Positions 10,701 through 21,278 of a DNA stretch of 64,000 bases are shown one piece after another (the first letter of the stretch is position 1; each line of letters opens with the position of its first letter). Position numbers and translations under genes: made by a program. The notes beneath the pieces are model-generated. The model saw nothing but the letters and a program-made list of their open reading frames with translations. It was not told where the DNA came from and searched no databases. Source of the stretch: Aquilaria yunnanensis (Eukaryota > Streptophyta > Magnoliopsida > Malvales > Thymelaeaceae); assembly GCA_039654915.1 (NCBI GenBank), contig CM077593.1:37790501-37854500 (forward strand), given 5' to 3'.

Positions 10701-13278
10701 TGCTTCGTTTCTTTTGCCTGATAGGTTTTGCTTCCGGGCTTACTTTGAGGCTGTGCTGTATTATGCCAGGGTTCACTCCTGGCATGTCTTTCGGCGAGTA
10801 GGCAAACAGATCTTTATTTTCCAGCAGAAAGGATACAAGAATTTCCTTATCACCTTTGGCCAAGCTCTTCCCTATTCGGGTAGATTGTCCTGGGACAAGA
10901 TCTACTGCTTCCATTTCTGCTTCTGCGGGATCTCTTTCTTTGCCTTTCTCCTGCGCCTTTGCCTCCACTATTTGTGTAGAGTTGTCTGCCAGAGCCTTTC
11001 GTGCTTTTACAAACACCTTTCTTACCTCGGCTTGGTCGATAAAGACCTCTGCATCTCCATCCTTGGTGGCGAATGTGACAGTCAAGTACTTCACATCGGG
11101 GCGAATGTGCAGGTTCCCCTGAGTCTTCCTTCCAAGGATGGCGTTGTACGAACACGGGACCTCCATGACGATGAATCTTGCCATTGTGGACGCGTACAAC
11201 TCAGCCGCTCCGTCTACCGAAGTGCCTTTTATCATTAAAGGGAGGTCGATCCATCCGAGGACGGGTAGTTCCGATGGTCCAACGCCGAAGGTGGGCGTGG
11301 TGACAGGTTTAAGTTCGCTGCTGGAGATGCCCAAGCTCGGCAGTAAGTGCGAGAACAGGACGTCAGTATTTGAGCCATCATCGAGCAACACTCTTTTGAC
11401 GTCCCAGTTCCCTATTCTCGCCATTATCAGCAGCGGGTCGCCATGGGGGAAGACGACGGTGGAGCCATCTTTGCGAGCCAATTTCTTTGATGGACTTTGA
11501 TACTCCATAACCGCAATTTCTCTGGCCTTCCGCTTTCTTTCCGAGGATGGGAGCCCCGTGGTAATGGTTTGGATGACCCCTACTGGAGGTGGAAGGCGCC
11601 TTTTTGGACTTCTGTTTCTCCGCCTGTCTGAGTCATAGTCCTCGTTTTCGGCCCTCTCTTACTCCTCTTTTCTGCCTTTTAGGGAGGGCATCCGCAGGTA
11701 TTTGCGAAGCTGGCCCTGTTTGATCAGCGACTCTATGTACTTCTTCAGCTGGAAGCAGTCTTCGGTGTCATGACCGTGGTCGCGATGAAACTGGCAGAAC
11801 TTCTTGGCATTCTTCTTATTATCGGCGGCCATGGCCTTTGGCCGCCGAATCTGCGTCCCTTGCCTTTCCAGCGCCATGAGAATGTTGGTCCGTGTCGTGC
11901 TCAAGGGTGTGAAACTTTGAGGTTTCTTTCCTCGCATTCGCCGTGGTCGACCTGTGTGTTCAGAAAGATGCCGAGCTTGCTGGCTGGACCCTTCGGCGCG
12001 GTGATGATCAGACTTCGGCCCCGCCATCCTCAATTCCTCGGCTGTCATGTGCTGCTCTGCCCTTCGGTAAAATTCTCCGAGGGTCTCCGGGGGGTCCTTT
12101 GAGAACTCGTAGAACAGCTGTGAGTCACGCCGAAGGCCCCGTGTCATAGCGAGGATGCGGATTTCGGGCCGGAAGTCCGAGACGCTGAGTGCTTCCCTGT
12201 TGAATCATTCGACATAGTCTCGGATCGTCTCTCCGTTTCTCTGCTCTATGTCTAACATCTGCACAGGCATTTTGGCCGTCGGCCTGCTCCCAATGAACTG
12301 CTGGGTAAAGGCTGTGGACAACTCCTGAAACTCAGTGATAGTCCCTGGGGGCAAAGAATTGTACCATGCTGTTGCTGGGCCTGTGAGGGTGACTTCAAAG
12401 CATTTGCACATGGTAGCGTCATCAGCTCCGTGCATTATCATGCTCCGCCTGTACTTCGTCAGATGGGCCTGTGGATCAGTCCGGCCATCATAGATCTCCA
12501 GCCTAGGCACTCTGAAGTCGCCTGGCATAGCTGCCTCAACGACGGTGCGAATAAACGGGGAGCCATCTTCGCATAATGCCCCCGACAGCCTGTCCCAAAC
12601 GGGTTTTCTGGTCACTTGCTTCTCCACTCTGTCCAGCCGTGCCAATATCCTTTCCATAAGCGCAGTGGCGCTAGGACCATTTTCGCGGGAGGGAGATCAA
12701 CGGCGCCTTTTCGGGGAGCGAGTTCGGCGCGGAGGGGTCAGAGACCTCACCTCGGGCGACGAACTGCTTCGCTGTGAGACTCTTGGTCGCTTGGACCCGG
12801 TTTGTCCCACAGGCCGTTTCCCGAGGGCTATATCTTCTGTGGATGATTCTCCGCGAGGCTCTCCACTTCCTGAACTGCGGTGTGTAGACTTGGGGCTTCT
12901 CTCCCGAGGGCGTGCTGATGAGGAGGGTTTCTGGGCCCGTGATTGCTGTGGCCATCTTCGGTCGATCTGCTGAGTCATTTCAGCAACGGCCGAGCGCTGA
13001 AAGTCCCTCAAGAAGCTCATGGTGATTACCAGAGGGCGGTCCTCCTCGGGCGTAGAAGTCTCTGGGAGTGTCTGCTCAGCAGCCGGTTGTATCTCAGGCG
13101 CGGACGAGGACCTTGGGAGTCCCTTGTCCTTAGAACGCCGAGTCTCAACGACGGCAATCTGCGAGCGGGTTCCCACAAACGGCGCCAAATGATGGCCTAA
13201 GGCCTCCTCGTTGTGAGTCATGATGACTGTTGAGGAGACTTCTAGGAGGAAGAACGCCTGGAAGGTGGATCGCCCCAA
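7723..13278 (-). pseudogene. Gag-Pol polyprotein of Tat-C with five nonsense codons
   Basis: Read from 13278 to 7723 this is one 1852-codon frame, the same length as the intact Tat-D polyprotein, with no frameshift. In-frame stops lie at 12697-12699 (Gag, Arg to TGA), 12205-12207 (Gag, Arg to TGA), 11659-11661 (Gag-protease linker, TAA), 10114-10116 (RT, Tyr to TAG) and 9826-9828 (after RT, CGA to TGA). The domains in order are Gag with a Cys-X2-His-X4-His-X4-Cys knuckle, protease (LLDDGSN), RT (YVDDM), two RNase H domains and integrase (HHCC, DDE), all recognisable. Three of five stops are CGA to TGA, as expected from decay of methylated CpG. It would make no full polyprotein. Confidence 0.92.
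13168..13187 (-). other. Primer binding site of Tat-C
   Basis: On the minus strand, two bases inside the 5' LTR, the site reads TGGCGCCGTTTGTGGGAACC. The first nine bases match what I recall of the complement of the plant tRNA-Asp 3' end. It differs from the Tat-D and Tat-B sites at one base. Confidence 0.7.
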
Positions 13279-14057
13279 GGAGAGTACCTGAAAAGCTGGT
13301 AAACAGGGTTAGGAGGCCCCCCGAGTGTTTTTCCGGGGGGGGAGCCTCCGACGCCCAAGTCAGTGGTGGCCGGAAGAAGGAGAAAGTCACTAGCTCAAAG
13401 AGAAAGGCAGAAAAGTCTCGCCTGGTATTTTCTCAGAGTGTGGGAGCTGTATATCCGGCCTGCCAACCTCCTGTCAAGTATTTATTTCCTGTATATATAG
13501 GAATACCTAGCCCGTTCAGATCATGACACGTGTGCGGTCGGATGCTCCTGAACGTCTGGGCGTAGGGGACAGATAGTTGGTAACTAGATGGCCTCGAGCC
13601 TTGTACTGAGACGGGCCATGATATGATTCTGATGGCGTCTGCGCGTCAGGGCGACTTTTTACGTCTGTGGTGGGACGTGTCAGAGGCTTCCTTAAATGCT
13701 TCCTTAAATGCGCCTGCCGTACTCCCGAGGTCCCTGGGCGAGGTCGTCCTCTAGTTCGGACAGAGCCTCTTCGGGAAGCCTACCCTCAGTTCGGGGGTTC
13801 CCAGTTCCAGGGGGTTCCGCCTTCGGGGATATCATATTCGGGCAGCAATGTCTGGTGCCACTTTTCCGAAGGCGCGCTGTTCACAACCTTGGGGGGCGAA
13901 TGGAGTCCTCAAGTTTTACTGGCGTGCCGAGGCTCGGAGCTCTCAGGCTATCTCCCCGAGGTGCATGATTCCACCTATTCCCGAGAAGCGCCAGTTCTTC
14001 TGGCCATTGTTGTGGCAGGGTATTCGGCCAGATTGAGGCGATAGCCTTTGGCTATCA
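13190..14057 (-). repeat. 5' LTR of Tat-C
   Basis: 868 bp, the partner of 2864-3731. The TATATATA promoter element on the minus strand is near 13493-13500. The Gag frame opens inside this LTR at 13278. Confidence 0.93.
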
Positions 14058-14062
14058 CTTTT

Positions 14063-15394
14063 CTTCATGCAGTACTATAAACTCCACCCGGTCCCGAATG
14101 GCGGCTTTTATTTCCTACTTCCTTGAGGGTTCGGGAGCAGAAAGTTTACCTTCACCTTCGACAACAAGGACAGCTGGCGGGGGTGGCAGAAGAGGTTTTT
14201 CTTCCTGTCGATCCCCGAGCTATGGCAGCATGTGCCTACCAGATGGGCTTCGGGGACCCTGAAGATGGACGTCATTGACCCCCGGAGACTCCTGACTCAG
14301 GTGCCGGTTGATGAGTTCGATCAATTTGATAGGCTCCTGCGGGCCGTGCCAGACTGGGACCCTGAGGTCCCTCCGCGTTCACTTTACCCTTTTCTCATCA
14401 AGTGGGACCTTATGTCCGAGGAGGTTCTCCAGGAAATTGGAGTGGTGGACGCGCACAATAGTGACTTCAGTCTGCCTGTGCCCGTTCTTCCTTGGAAGAA
14501 GGCCTGGATAGTCATGCTCCTTCGGGGGGAGATTACTTATGAGTTTTTTTCGGAGAGTAAGTCTCTTTCTTGGGTTTGATACCATTTTTCCTTTTGGACT
14601 TATGCTGATACTTTTTCCTTTTTGCAAAGATGGGCGATCAATCTGCTGATTTTTACAAGTCACTCTTCCTTGGGCAGGCCGAAAGGGGGGAGCAGACGCG
14701 CAAGAAGGCGCCTGTTAAGAGGAAGAAGACAAGTAGCAGCGGGCCTTCTAAGGCCAAGAAGACTAGGGCTGTTACTCCTCCCCCTCTCGAAGTCGTTGTG
14801 GAGGTGCAGGATCAATCTCCTGCTCTTCCTTCAACTCCGGCAGACCTTCCCTCGGACTCTGCCCTTCTTGGGGTAATACCGAGCCCCATTCTACCTGCCG
14901 AGCCTTCTACTGAGCGAAGATCCGCTCAGGAACTTGAAGAGAGCAAAAGGAGGAAGGGGAAGAATATTCTCGGTGAAGTCCAGGAGGGCGAATCTGAAGA
15001 CGATGTCGCTGAAGTTCTACCAGGTTGGTTCCTTAACCATTCTCCTGCAAGCCTTAGTATCTTTCGTATCTACGATTTTTTGGATCAATGGCAAAGGGAA
15101 GACGTACTGACGAAACTTTGGTGAAAACTTGCAGAGGACACGCCTGCGGAACCCTGGATGGACGCTCACGCCCGACGAAGGGCTTTTCGGGACAGGCGGA
15201 TCCCTCATGGCAAGATGCCGAGGGAGCCCTTCTGGACATTTACAAAGGACATGAATTTGCTCTCTGAGGGTAGCCAGTTGATGGCTCCTCAAATGGCGAC
15301 AGGGGTGATGACACGCACCACCTTTTAGTCGCTCATTAACGAATGTCCCCACGAGGAGATCCTCGCTGCAAGGATGACCGAGCACGCCGGCCGG
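14063..15394 (+). pseudogene. Tat-A antisense gene, rest of exon 1, exons 2 and 3
   Basis: This continues the gene cut at 2863. Exon 1 runs to about 14556 (donor GTAAGT). It contains the block matching MQYYKL...GGFYFLLP, a TGA near 14127, and KDSWRGWQKRFFFL. Exon 2 starts at 14630 and ends near 15024 (donor GTTGGT), Lys-rich then acidic. Exon 3 is 15135-15394 (acceptor TTGCAG, donor GTAGTT) with PFWTFTKDMNLLS and a TAG near 15327. The exon 1/exon 2 join appears out of frame because the acceptor has changed to CAAAG. Intron 3 is interrupted at 15437 by Tat-B. The protein is well diverged from the younger copies, which makes it a useful outgroup. Confidence 0.75.
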
Positions 15395-15437
15395 GTAGTT
15401 TTCTCCTCTTTGTTTACTTAGAAATCTTTGTTCTAAG

Positions 15438-16298
15438 TGATGCCTGGGGGCTTCATCGTTGGTAGTCATGGTGACTGATGGAGGGACTCCAGGAGAGGAA
15501 GAATGCCTGGTGGCAGGTTTGCCCAAGGGAGAGTGCCTGAGATGTTCAGAAAAAGTGGGTTAGGAGGTCCACGGGGTGTTTTTCCGGGGAGGAGCCTCCG
15601 ACGCCCAAGTCAGTGGTGCTGAGAGAAGGCAGAGGGAATAGCACCGAGGGGTTCAGTGAACTCGCTTGGTCGTGTTTTCTCAGGGTGAGGAGTCAGGATC
15701 TTTGCCAGCCGTTTGCCAGGGTGTTTTCCCCTGATATTTATAGAGGTGTCCAGCCCGTTCAGATTGTGATGCGTGTTCAGTCGGATGTTCTCTGAATATC
15801 TGGGCGTAGAGGACAAGTAGCTGGTGGCAAGCTTCCTTGAGCCTTGAGCTGAGACGGGCCATGATGTGATTTTGATGGCGTCGGCGTGTCAGAGCGCCAT
15901 TTGAGGCGGCTTGTGACGTCTGTGGGTGACATGTCAGAGGCTTCCTTAAATGCTCCTGCCGTACTCTCGAGCTCCCTGGGTGGGGTCGTCCTGTAGTACG
16001 AACTGTGCGACTTCGGGAAACCTGCCCCTAGTTCGGGGGTTCCCAGATCCAGGGAGTTCCGCCTTCGGGAAGATCATGTTCGGCCAGCCCTAGCTGGTGC
16101 CACTTTTCCGAAGGCGGTCCGTTTACTATCCTCGGGGGGGCTGATAGTATCCTAAGGTTTCCTGGCGTGCCGAGCTTGGACTCTTCGGCTTTTCTCCGAG
16201 GTGTGCGATCCCACCTTTTTCTGGGTAACGCCAGATCTCCTGGCCATTCTGGTGGCAGGGAGTTCGGCCAGGCGGAGGCGATAGTCCTTCGGCTATCA
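15438..16298 (-). repeat. 3' LTR of Tat-B
   Basis: 861 bp, TGATAGCC...GGCATCA in element sense. It belongs to the same LTR superfamily as Tat-C and Tat-D but a clearly different subfamily. It shares the CTCCGACGCCCAAGTCAGT block (15594-15612). Confidence 0.93.
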
Positions 16299-17073
16299 CA
16301 TGCCCCCTTTCGGAAAGCCGAAGTGACGACTTCAGTCTTGTTTTCTTTCCGAGGATGTTCTTTGGGAGTTTATAGAGAGCAACACCTGTGTCGAAGGTAC
16401 ACCTTTTGCCCAAAGGTGTGGGCTGCTCGGCTTTGGCCTATTTTTTTGGTGTCTTCAAGGCAAAGCCTGTGCCGAAGATACACCTCTTGCCCGAAGTTAT
16501 GGGCTGTTCGGCCACAGCCAGTCTTTTGGTGTCTCCGAGGCAACCTGCTTCTTTGCTTTTGAAGGTCTGTGCAGCGTCGCGTCTGATGGCCAATCGCGTC
16601 AGTCTGAGCGACGTGTCCCAGTATTTTAGGGATGTCAGGAGACGTGTCTCCTATTTTGGTGCGATGGTTGACACGTGGCGCACCGTCATTGGAGGAGAGT
16701 CGCGTCGTTTACAGAGAGCGCATCTTTTCAGGCGCAGAGTGCAGTTACGGCAATGGTTCACCTTCAAAGGGCACTTATGACGTCGTTTCAGTTACCCACC
16801 CTTGGCCTATAAATAGCCCATTCCGTCATAGCCCCTTTTGCTTTTGCTTCAGCTCTTTCCCTGCTTGTCCTTTTCTTTGTGCTTTCTCTTGCTTTTGCGG
16901 CGGAGCTGTTTTAACAGAGCTTTTTCCGGCAACCTTTTACGACGGTGACCTCCGACTTTGGCAAGTCTTTTGGTGGGTTTTTTCTTTCCAGAGTCTTTTA
17001 ATACCTCTGCTTTTTCGAGTTTTTGCCGGAAGTTGTTTTCTCGCCTTTTTCCGAACTCATTTTTCTGTCCAAA
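16299..17073 (+). promoter_or_regulatory. Tat-B polypurine tract and antisense-gene promoter
   Basis: The polypurine tract is 16299-16313 on the minus strand. Further right are GACACGTGGC near 16669-16678, a CCAAT-type site (CATTGGAGG) near 16686, and TATAAATA at 16808-16815. The leader runs to the ATG at 17074. The layout equals that of the other Tat copies. Confidence 0.6.
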
Positions 17074-17224
17074 ATGCCTATCCCTGAGAGCTGGCAGCCT
17101 CTTTTATCTCATCCTTGCTGCACCACCCCTAAAAAATTAGAGAGCCGGAAGAAGAAGTTTTTTCTTCCCTCTTACGCCATTACCCGGCTGCCATGACCTG
17201 ACCACTATGCTTTTTCAAACCATA
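17074..17224 (+). pseudogene. Tat-B antisense gene, exon 1, 5' part
   Basis: The frame opens at ATG 17074 and matches the first 50 residues of the intact copies (PESWQPLLSHPCCTTP, then KKFFLPSYAITRLP). A TGA at about 17192 breaks it. Tat-D is inserted at 17225, and the exon resumes at 28472 with the duplicated CCATA. Confidence 0.8.
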
Positions 17225-18091
17225 TGATGGCCCAGGGCCTCATCGTTGTGAGTCATGATGACTGTTGAGGAGACTTCTAGGAGGAAGAACGCCTGGAAGG
17301 TGGATCGCCCCAAGGAGAGTACCTGAAAAACTGGTAAACAGGGTTAGGAGGCCCCCGGAGTGTTTTTCCGGGGGGGGAGCCTCCGACGCCCAAGTCAGTG
17401 GTGGCCGGAAGAAGGAGAAAGTCACTAGCTCAAACAGAAAGGCAGAAAAGTCTCGCCTGGTATTTTCTCAGAGTGTGGGAGCTGTATCTCCGGCCTGCCA
17501 ACCTCCTGTCAAGTATTTATTTCCTGTATATATAGGAATACCTAGCCCGTTCAGATCATGACACGTGTGCGGTCGGATGCTCCTGAACGTCTGGGCGTAG
17601 GGGACAGATAGTTGGTAACTAGATGGCCTCGAGCCTTGTGCTGAGACGGGCCATGATATGATTCTGATGGCGTCTGCGCGTCAGGGCGACTTTTTACGTC
17701 TGTGGTGGGACGTGTCAGAGGCTTCCTTAAATGCTTCCTTAAACGCGCCTGCCGTACTCCCGAGGTCCCTGGGCGAGGTCGTCCTCTAGTTCGGACAGAG
17801 CCTCTTCGGGAAGCCTACCCTCAGTTCGGGGGTTCCCAGTTCCAGGGAGTTCCGCCTTCGGGGATATCATATTCGGGCAGCAATGTCTGGTGCCACTTTT
17901 CCGAAGGAGCGCTGTTCACAACCTTGGGGGGCGAATGGAGTCCTCAAGTTTTACTGGCGTGCCGAGGCTCGGAGCTCTCAGGCTATCTCCCGAGGTGCAT
18001 GATTCCACCTATTCCCGGGAAGCACCAGTTCTTCTGGCCGTTGTTGTGGCAGGGTATTCGGCCAGATTGAGGCGACAGCCTTTGGCTATCA
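17225..18091 (-). repeat. 3' LTR of Tat-D
   Basis: 867 bp, the same ends as the Tat-C LTR. The polypurine tract CCAGAGGGGGGCATG (minus strand) adjoins at 18092-18106. Confidence 0.94.
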
Positions 18092-18106
18092 CATGCCCCC
18101 CTCTGG

Positions 18107-18929
18107 AAAGCCGAAGTGAAGTCTTCGGTTTGCATCTCTTTCCGAGGTTGCCGTTGGGAGTCTTGTTGGGAAGCATAACCTGTTCCGAGGTCGCACCTTT
18201 TGCCCGAGGGTCTGGGCTGTTCGGCCTTGGCCTATTCTTTGGTGTCTCCGAGGCAAAGCCTGTACCGAAGATACACCTCTTGCCCAAAAGTCATGGGCTG
18301 TTCAGCCATAGCCTGTCTCTTGGTGTCCTCGAGGTGGCCTGCTTTTTATTTCTGCAGGTCTGATGGCCAAGCGTGTCAGACTGAGCGGCGCGTCTCCATT
18401 TCTCAGGGATGTCAAACGACGTGTCCCAATCAGGAGGCGTGTCCCGGTTTTCCAGGCACGTTTGGGGAGGCACGTCCCCCATTTCTGCGCAGCGGTTGAC
18501 ACGTGGCTTCTTGCCATTGGAGGAGAGGCGCGTCATTTACAGAGGGCGCGCCTTTTCGGGTGCAGCGGGCAGTTACGGCGACGGTTCACCTCCAATGGGT
18601 ACTTATGATGTTCTTTCGGTTACCCACCTTTGGCCTATAAATAGCCCATTCCATCATAAGTCCCACTTACTGTTTTTCTGCTCTTTTTCTGCTCTGCCCT
18701 CTGTTCTTGCGTTTTATCTTGCTTTCTGTGGCGGAGCTTCTTTAATCAGAGCTTTTCCTACCAACTTTCACGACGGCGTCCTCAGGCAAATCTTTTGGTG
18801 GGTTTTGATTTCCAGAGTACTTGATTCCTCTGTTTTTCTGAGTTTTTCTGGAAAACTGTTGTTTTTTCCAAACTCGTCTTCTGAGTTTTTTCTGGAAACT
18901 ATTTTCTTTTCCATCTCAAACTCTTTTTC
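18107..18929 (+). promoter_or_regulatory. Promoter and leader of the Tat-D antisense gene
   Basis: Visible sites, in order toward the gene, are: the G-box core CACGTG at 18500-18505 inside GACACGTGGC (an ABRE-like context), CCATTGG near 18515, CCAATGG near 18592, and TATAAATA at 18636-18643. The ATG at 18930 is 294 bp downstream of the TATA box. The motifs are in normal plant promoter order and are kept in Tat-C, Tat-B, Tat-E and (inverted) Tat-F. Activity itself is inferred. Confidence 0.68.
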
Positions 18930-21278
18930 ATGTCTGCGATGCCTGTTCCCGAGAGCTGGAAACCTCTTCTGGCCCATCCTTGCTGTACCACCCCCGAAAA
19001 ACTAGAGAGGTGGAAGAAAAAATTCTTTCTTCCGTCTTACGCTGTGACCAGACTGCCTCGTTCTAGCCATTTTGCTTTTTCAAACCATGGCGACGAGGTT
19101 ACCGTCTTCCGAGCCCAACTGAAGGCCGGTCTTCGGTATCCTCCTCCGAAGGTGGTTTGCGAGTTCTGCCAATTCCATGGCATTGCTGTGAACCAGCTTC
19201 CCCCGAACGCGTACTGCTATTTTAACGCCTACCTCTGCATGTGTGGCGTGTTCGGGATAGAGCCCCACTTCATCATTTTCATGCAGTACTACAAGCTCTA
19301 TGTGGTCCCGAAGGGTGGCTTCTATTTCCTGCTGCCTCGGGGATCCGGGAGCAAAAAATTCACCTTCACCTTCGACACGAAGGACAGCTGGCGGGGGTGG
19401 CAGCCTAAGTTCTTTTTCCTCAAGGTGGATAAGAACTGGTCTGATGTCCCGACCAGGTGGGCTCAGGGAGTGCTGAACGCAGACGTCGTTGATCCGAGGA
19501 TGCTGCTGACGCCACCGTTGGCTTCCGTGTTCGCGGATTTCGACGCCCGCATTCGGACAGTCGCTGACTGGGCTCCCGAGGTCTCTCCTCGTGCTCTTTA
19601 CCCCTTTCCTATCAACTGGAGGTTGATGACCGAAGAAGTCCTTCGGGAGCTGAAAGTGGTTAAGGAGCACGTGACCGACCTCAATATGCCCGCTCCCGCC
19701 ATTGCCGGGAAGGACTCCTGGCTGGTCAAGCTCCTTAAGGGGGAGACTTCTTTCGAAACTTTTGCCGAGAGTGAGTAATCTTCCATCCCTTTATACTTTT
19801 TCCTCGGACTTACGCTGATATTTCTTCTCTTTTTCAGAGATGGGCGATGGGGCTGCCGCTTATTACAAGGCCCTCTTTTCTGGCCAAGTGGAGAAGGGGG
19901 AGCAGACAAAGAAGGCGGCTTCCCGAAGAAGGAAGACGACAGGGGCGGGACCCTCGGCGAAGCGAGTTAGGAAGGCTCTCCAGCCTTCTCAGCCAGAGCT
20001 TTTGGAAGAAGAAGCTGGCGAAGACGCTGGTCTTGTTGAAATTCTACCGGCCGAGGTCCCCCCTACTTCCGCCGAGGTGCCTCCTCCCGACCTCGAGGCC
20101 CCCAGAAACACTGTAGTGGTAGAAGTACCCACCGCCGAGGAGCGGTACCGGCAGAAGGGTACGGGTCTTTCTTCCGAGGGGCCCGAGGATCCCGAGGACA
20201 CTGTCTCCGAGGTTCCTCCAGGTATGTCTTTAGGCGAAGTTCAGCTCCTTTTCCTTTCACGAATTTTTCTTCTGCTCCTAACTTCCTTCTCACTTTCAGG
20301 GGAGCCTCTTACTGCTGGCTGGAGGGCCATTCATGAGAAGAAACGGGCCCTGCGCGATGCCACAATCCCTGAGGGGAAGATCCCCTTGGAGCCCTTTTGG
20401 ACAATCACGGAGGATATGAATTTGTTCTCCGACGATTGTCCGAAGATGACCAAAGAGATTTGGAAGGGGATGACCACTGACGCCTCCTTCCGGGCCATTG
20501 CGGCGGCTCACCCGGGGGATAATACCCTCGCCGCAAAAGTCACCGAGCATGCTGCTCAGGTATAGTCTTTACACTTTTTTCCTCAATTTTCTAAGTGTTT
20601 AGACTTGTACTAACCTGGACTTTTGCCTTGCCGTAGCTGCTGGAGTACGCTGGTTATCTCCGAGTTCGGGTGGCCAGACAGGCTGCCTCCAAGGATGCGA
20701 CTTCGCGGGAACTAAGTGAAGCGAAGGCTTCGCTTGCGAAGGTGATCGCCAGCAACCAGCAGCTGACAGCGGATTGTTCTCAGCAACTTGCTGCCGTTCG
20801 GGAGGAGTTCTCGAAGAAAAGAGAAGAACTTGAAAAGGACTCCTCCCGGAAGATTGCCGACCTCGGCGACCAAGTAAAGGGGCTGCTCGCCGCCAATGAA
20901 GATCTTGTCAAGGACAAGGCTGTTTCCGACAGTCTTGCGTCGAGGTTGACGGACGAGAACACTGCTCTTCAAGCCGAGGTCGAGGCTCTGAAGAAGGAGT
21001 CCGGAGAGACGCTGGGGATAAGCGAGCTCGAAGAGGAGGTTGCTGAGCTGAGGATTGAGGTCAATGTCCTTGGCATTCAAAAACGTACTTCTGACGACAT
21101 GGCCAAGGTCGCCTTTCAGGACGGCTTCTGCCTCGCTCGGCACCAGGTGCTGCAGAGGTTCCCAGATTTGGACCTCTCTTTTCTGGAGGGCCTAAATATT
21201 CCTGAGGGACCTCGGTGGCAGTGGTCCAGGGTCGAGCATCTAAAGCTTCCTGGTCATCGTCCGCCCGGCTCTCCCTAG
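18930..21278 (+). CDS. Antisense gene of Tat-D: Transposase_28-like domain plus coiled coil, 4 exons
   Basis: The exons are 18930-19770, 19838-20221, 20300-20559 and 20637-21278. Donors are GTGAGT, GTATGT and GTATAG, and acceptors end TTTCAG, TTTCAG and CCGTAG. The spliced frame is 2127 nt, 708 residues. Residues 1-280 (exon 1) hold CTTPEKLERW, VCEFCQFHGI, FNAYLCMCGVFGIEPHF, MQYYKLYVVPKGGFYFLLP and WRGWQPKFFFLKVD, which I recognise as like Pfam PF04195. Residues 281-408 are basic (nuclear-signal-like KKAASRRRK) then acidic. Residues 409-495 carry EPFWTITEDMN. Residues 496-708 form a heptad-rich coiled coil ending KVAFQDGFCLARHQVLQRFP. Transcription opposes Gag-Pol. Additional antisense frames at this site are known in Tat elements, but the biochemical role is unknown. 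Confidence 0.85.

Larger units (their letters stand above)
2864..14057 (-). mobile_element. Tat-C: full-length Tat-type element inserted in Tat-A
   Basis: An 11,194-bp element with two 868-bp LTRs and a perfect 5-bp TSD, CTTTT at 2859-2863 and 14058-14062. The internal order on the plus map is polypurine tract, antisense gene (plus), hairpin array, Gag-Pol (minus) and primer binding site. The two LTRs differ at about seven places by eye (0.8%), so the insertion is young. The antisense gene is intact, while Gag-Pol has five in-frame stop codons and no frameshift. Confidence 0.95.

Noticed and set aside
18930..21278. The spliced antisense gene as a captured single host gene.
   Set aside because: It is present at the same place in all six Tat copies, so it is a family component now. 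Ancient capture remains possible but is not shown.
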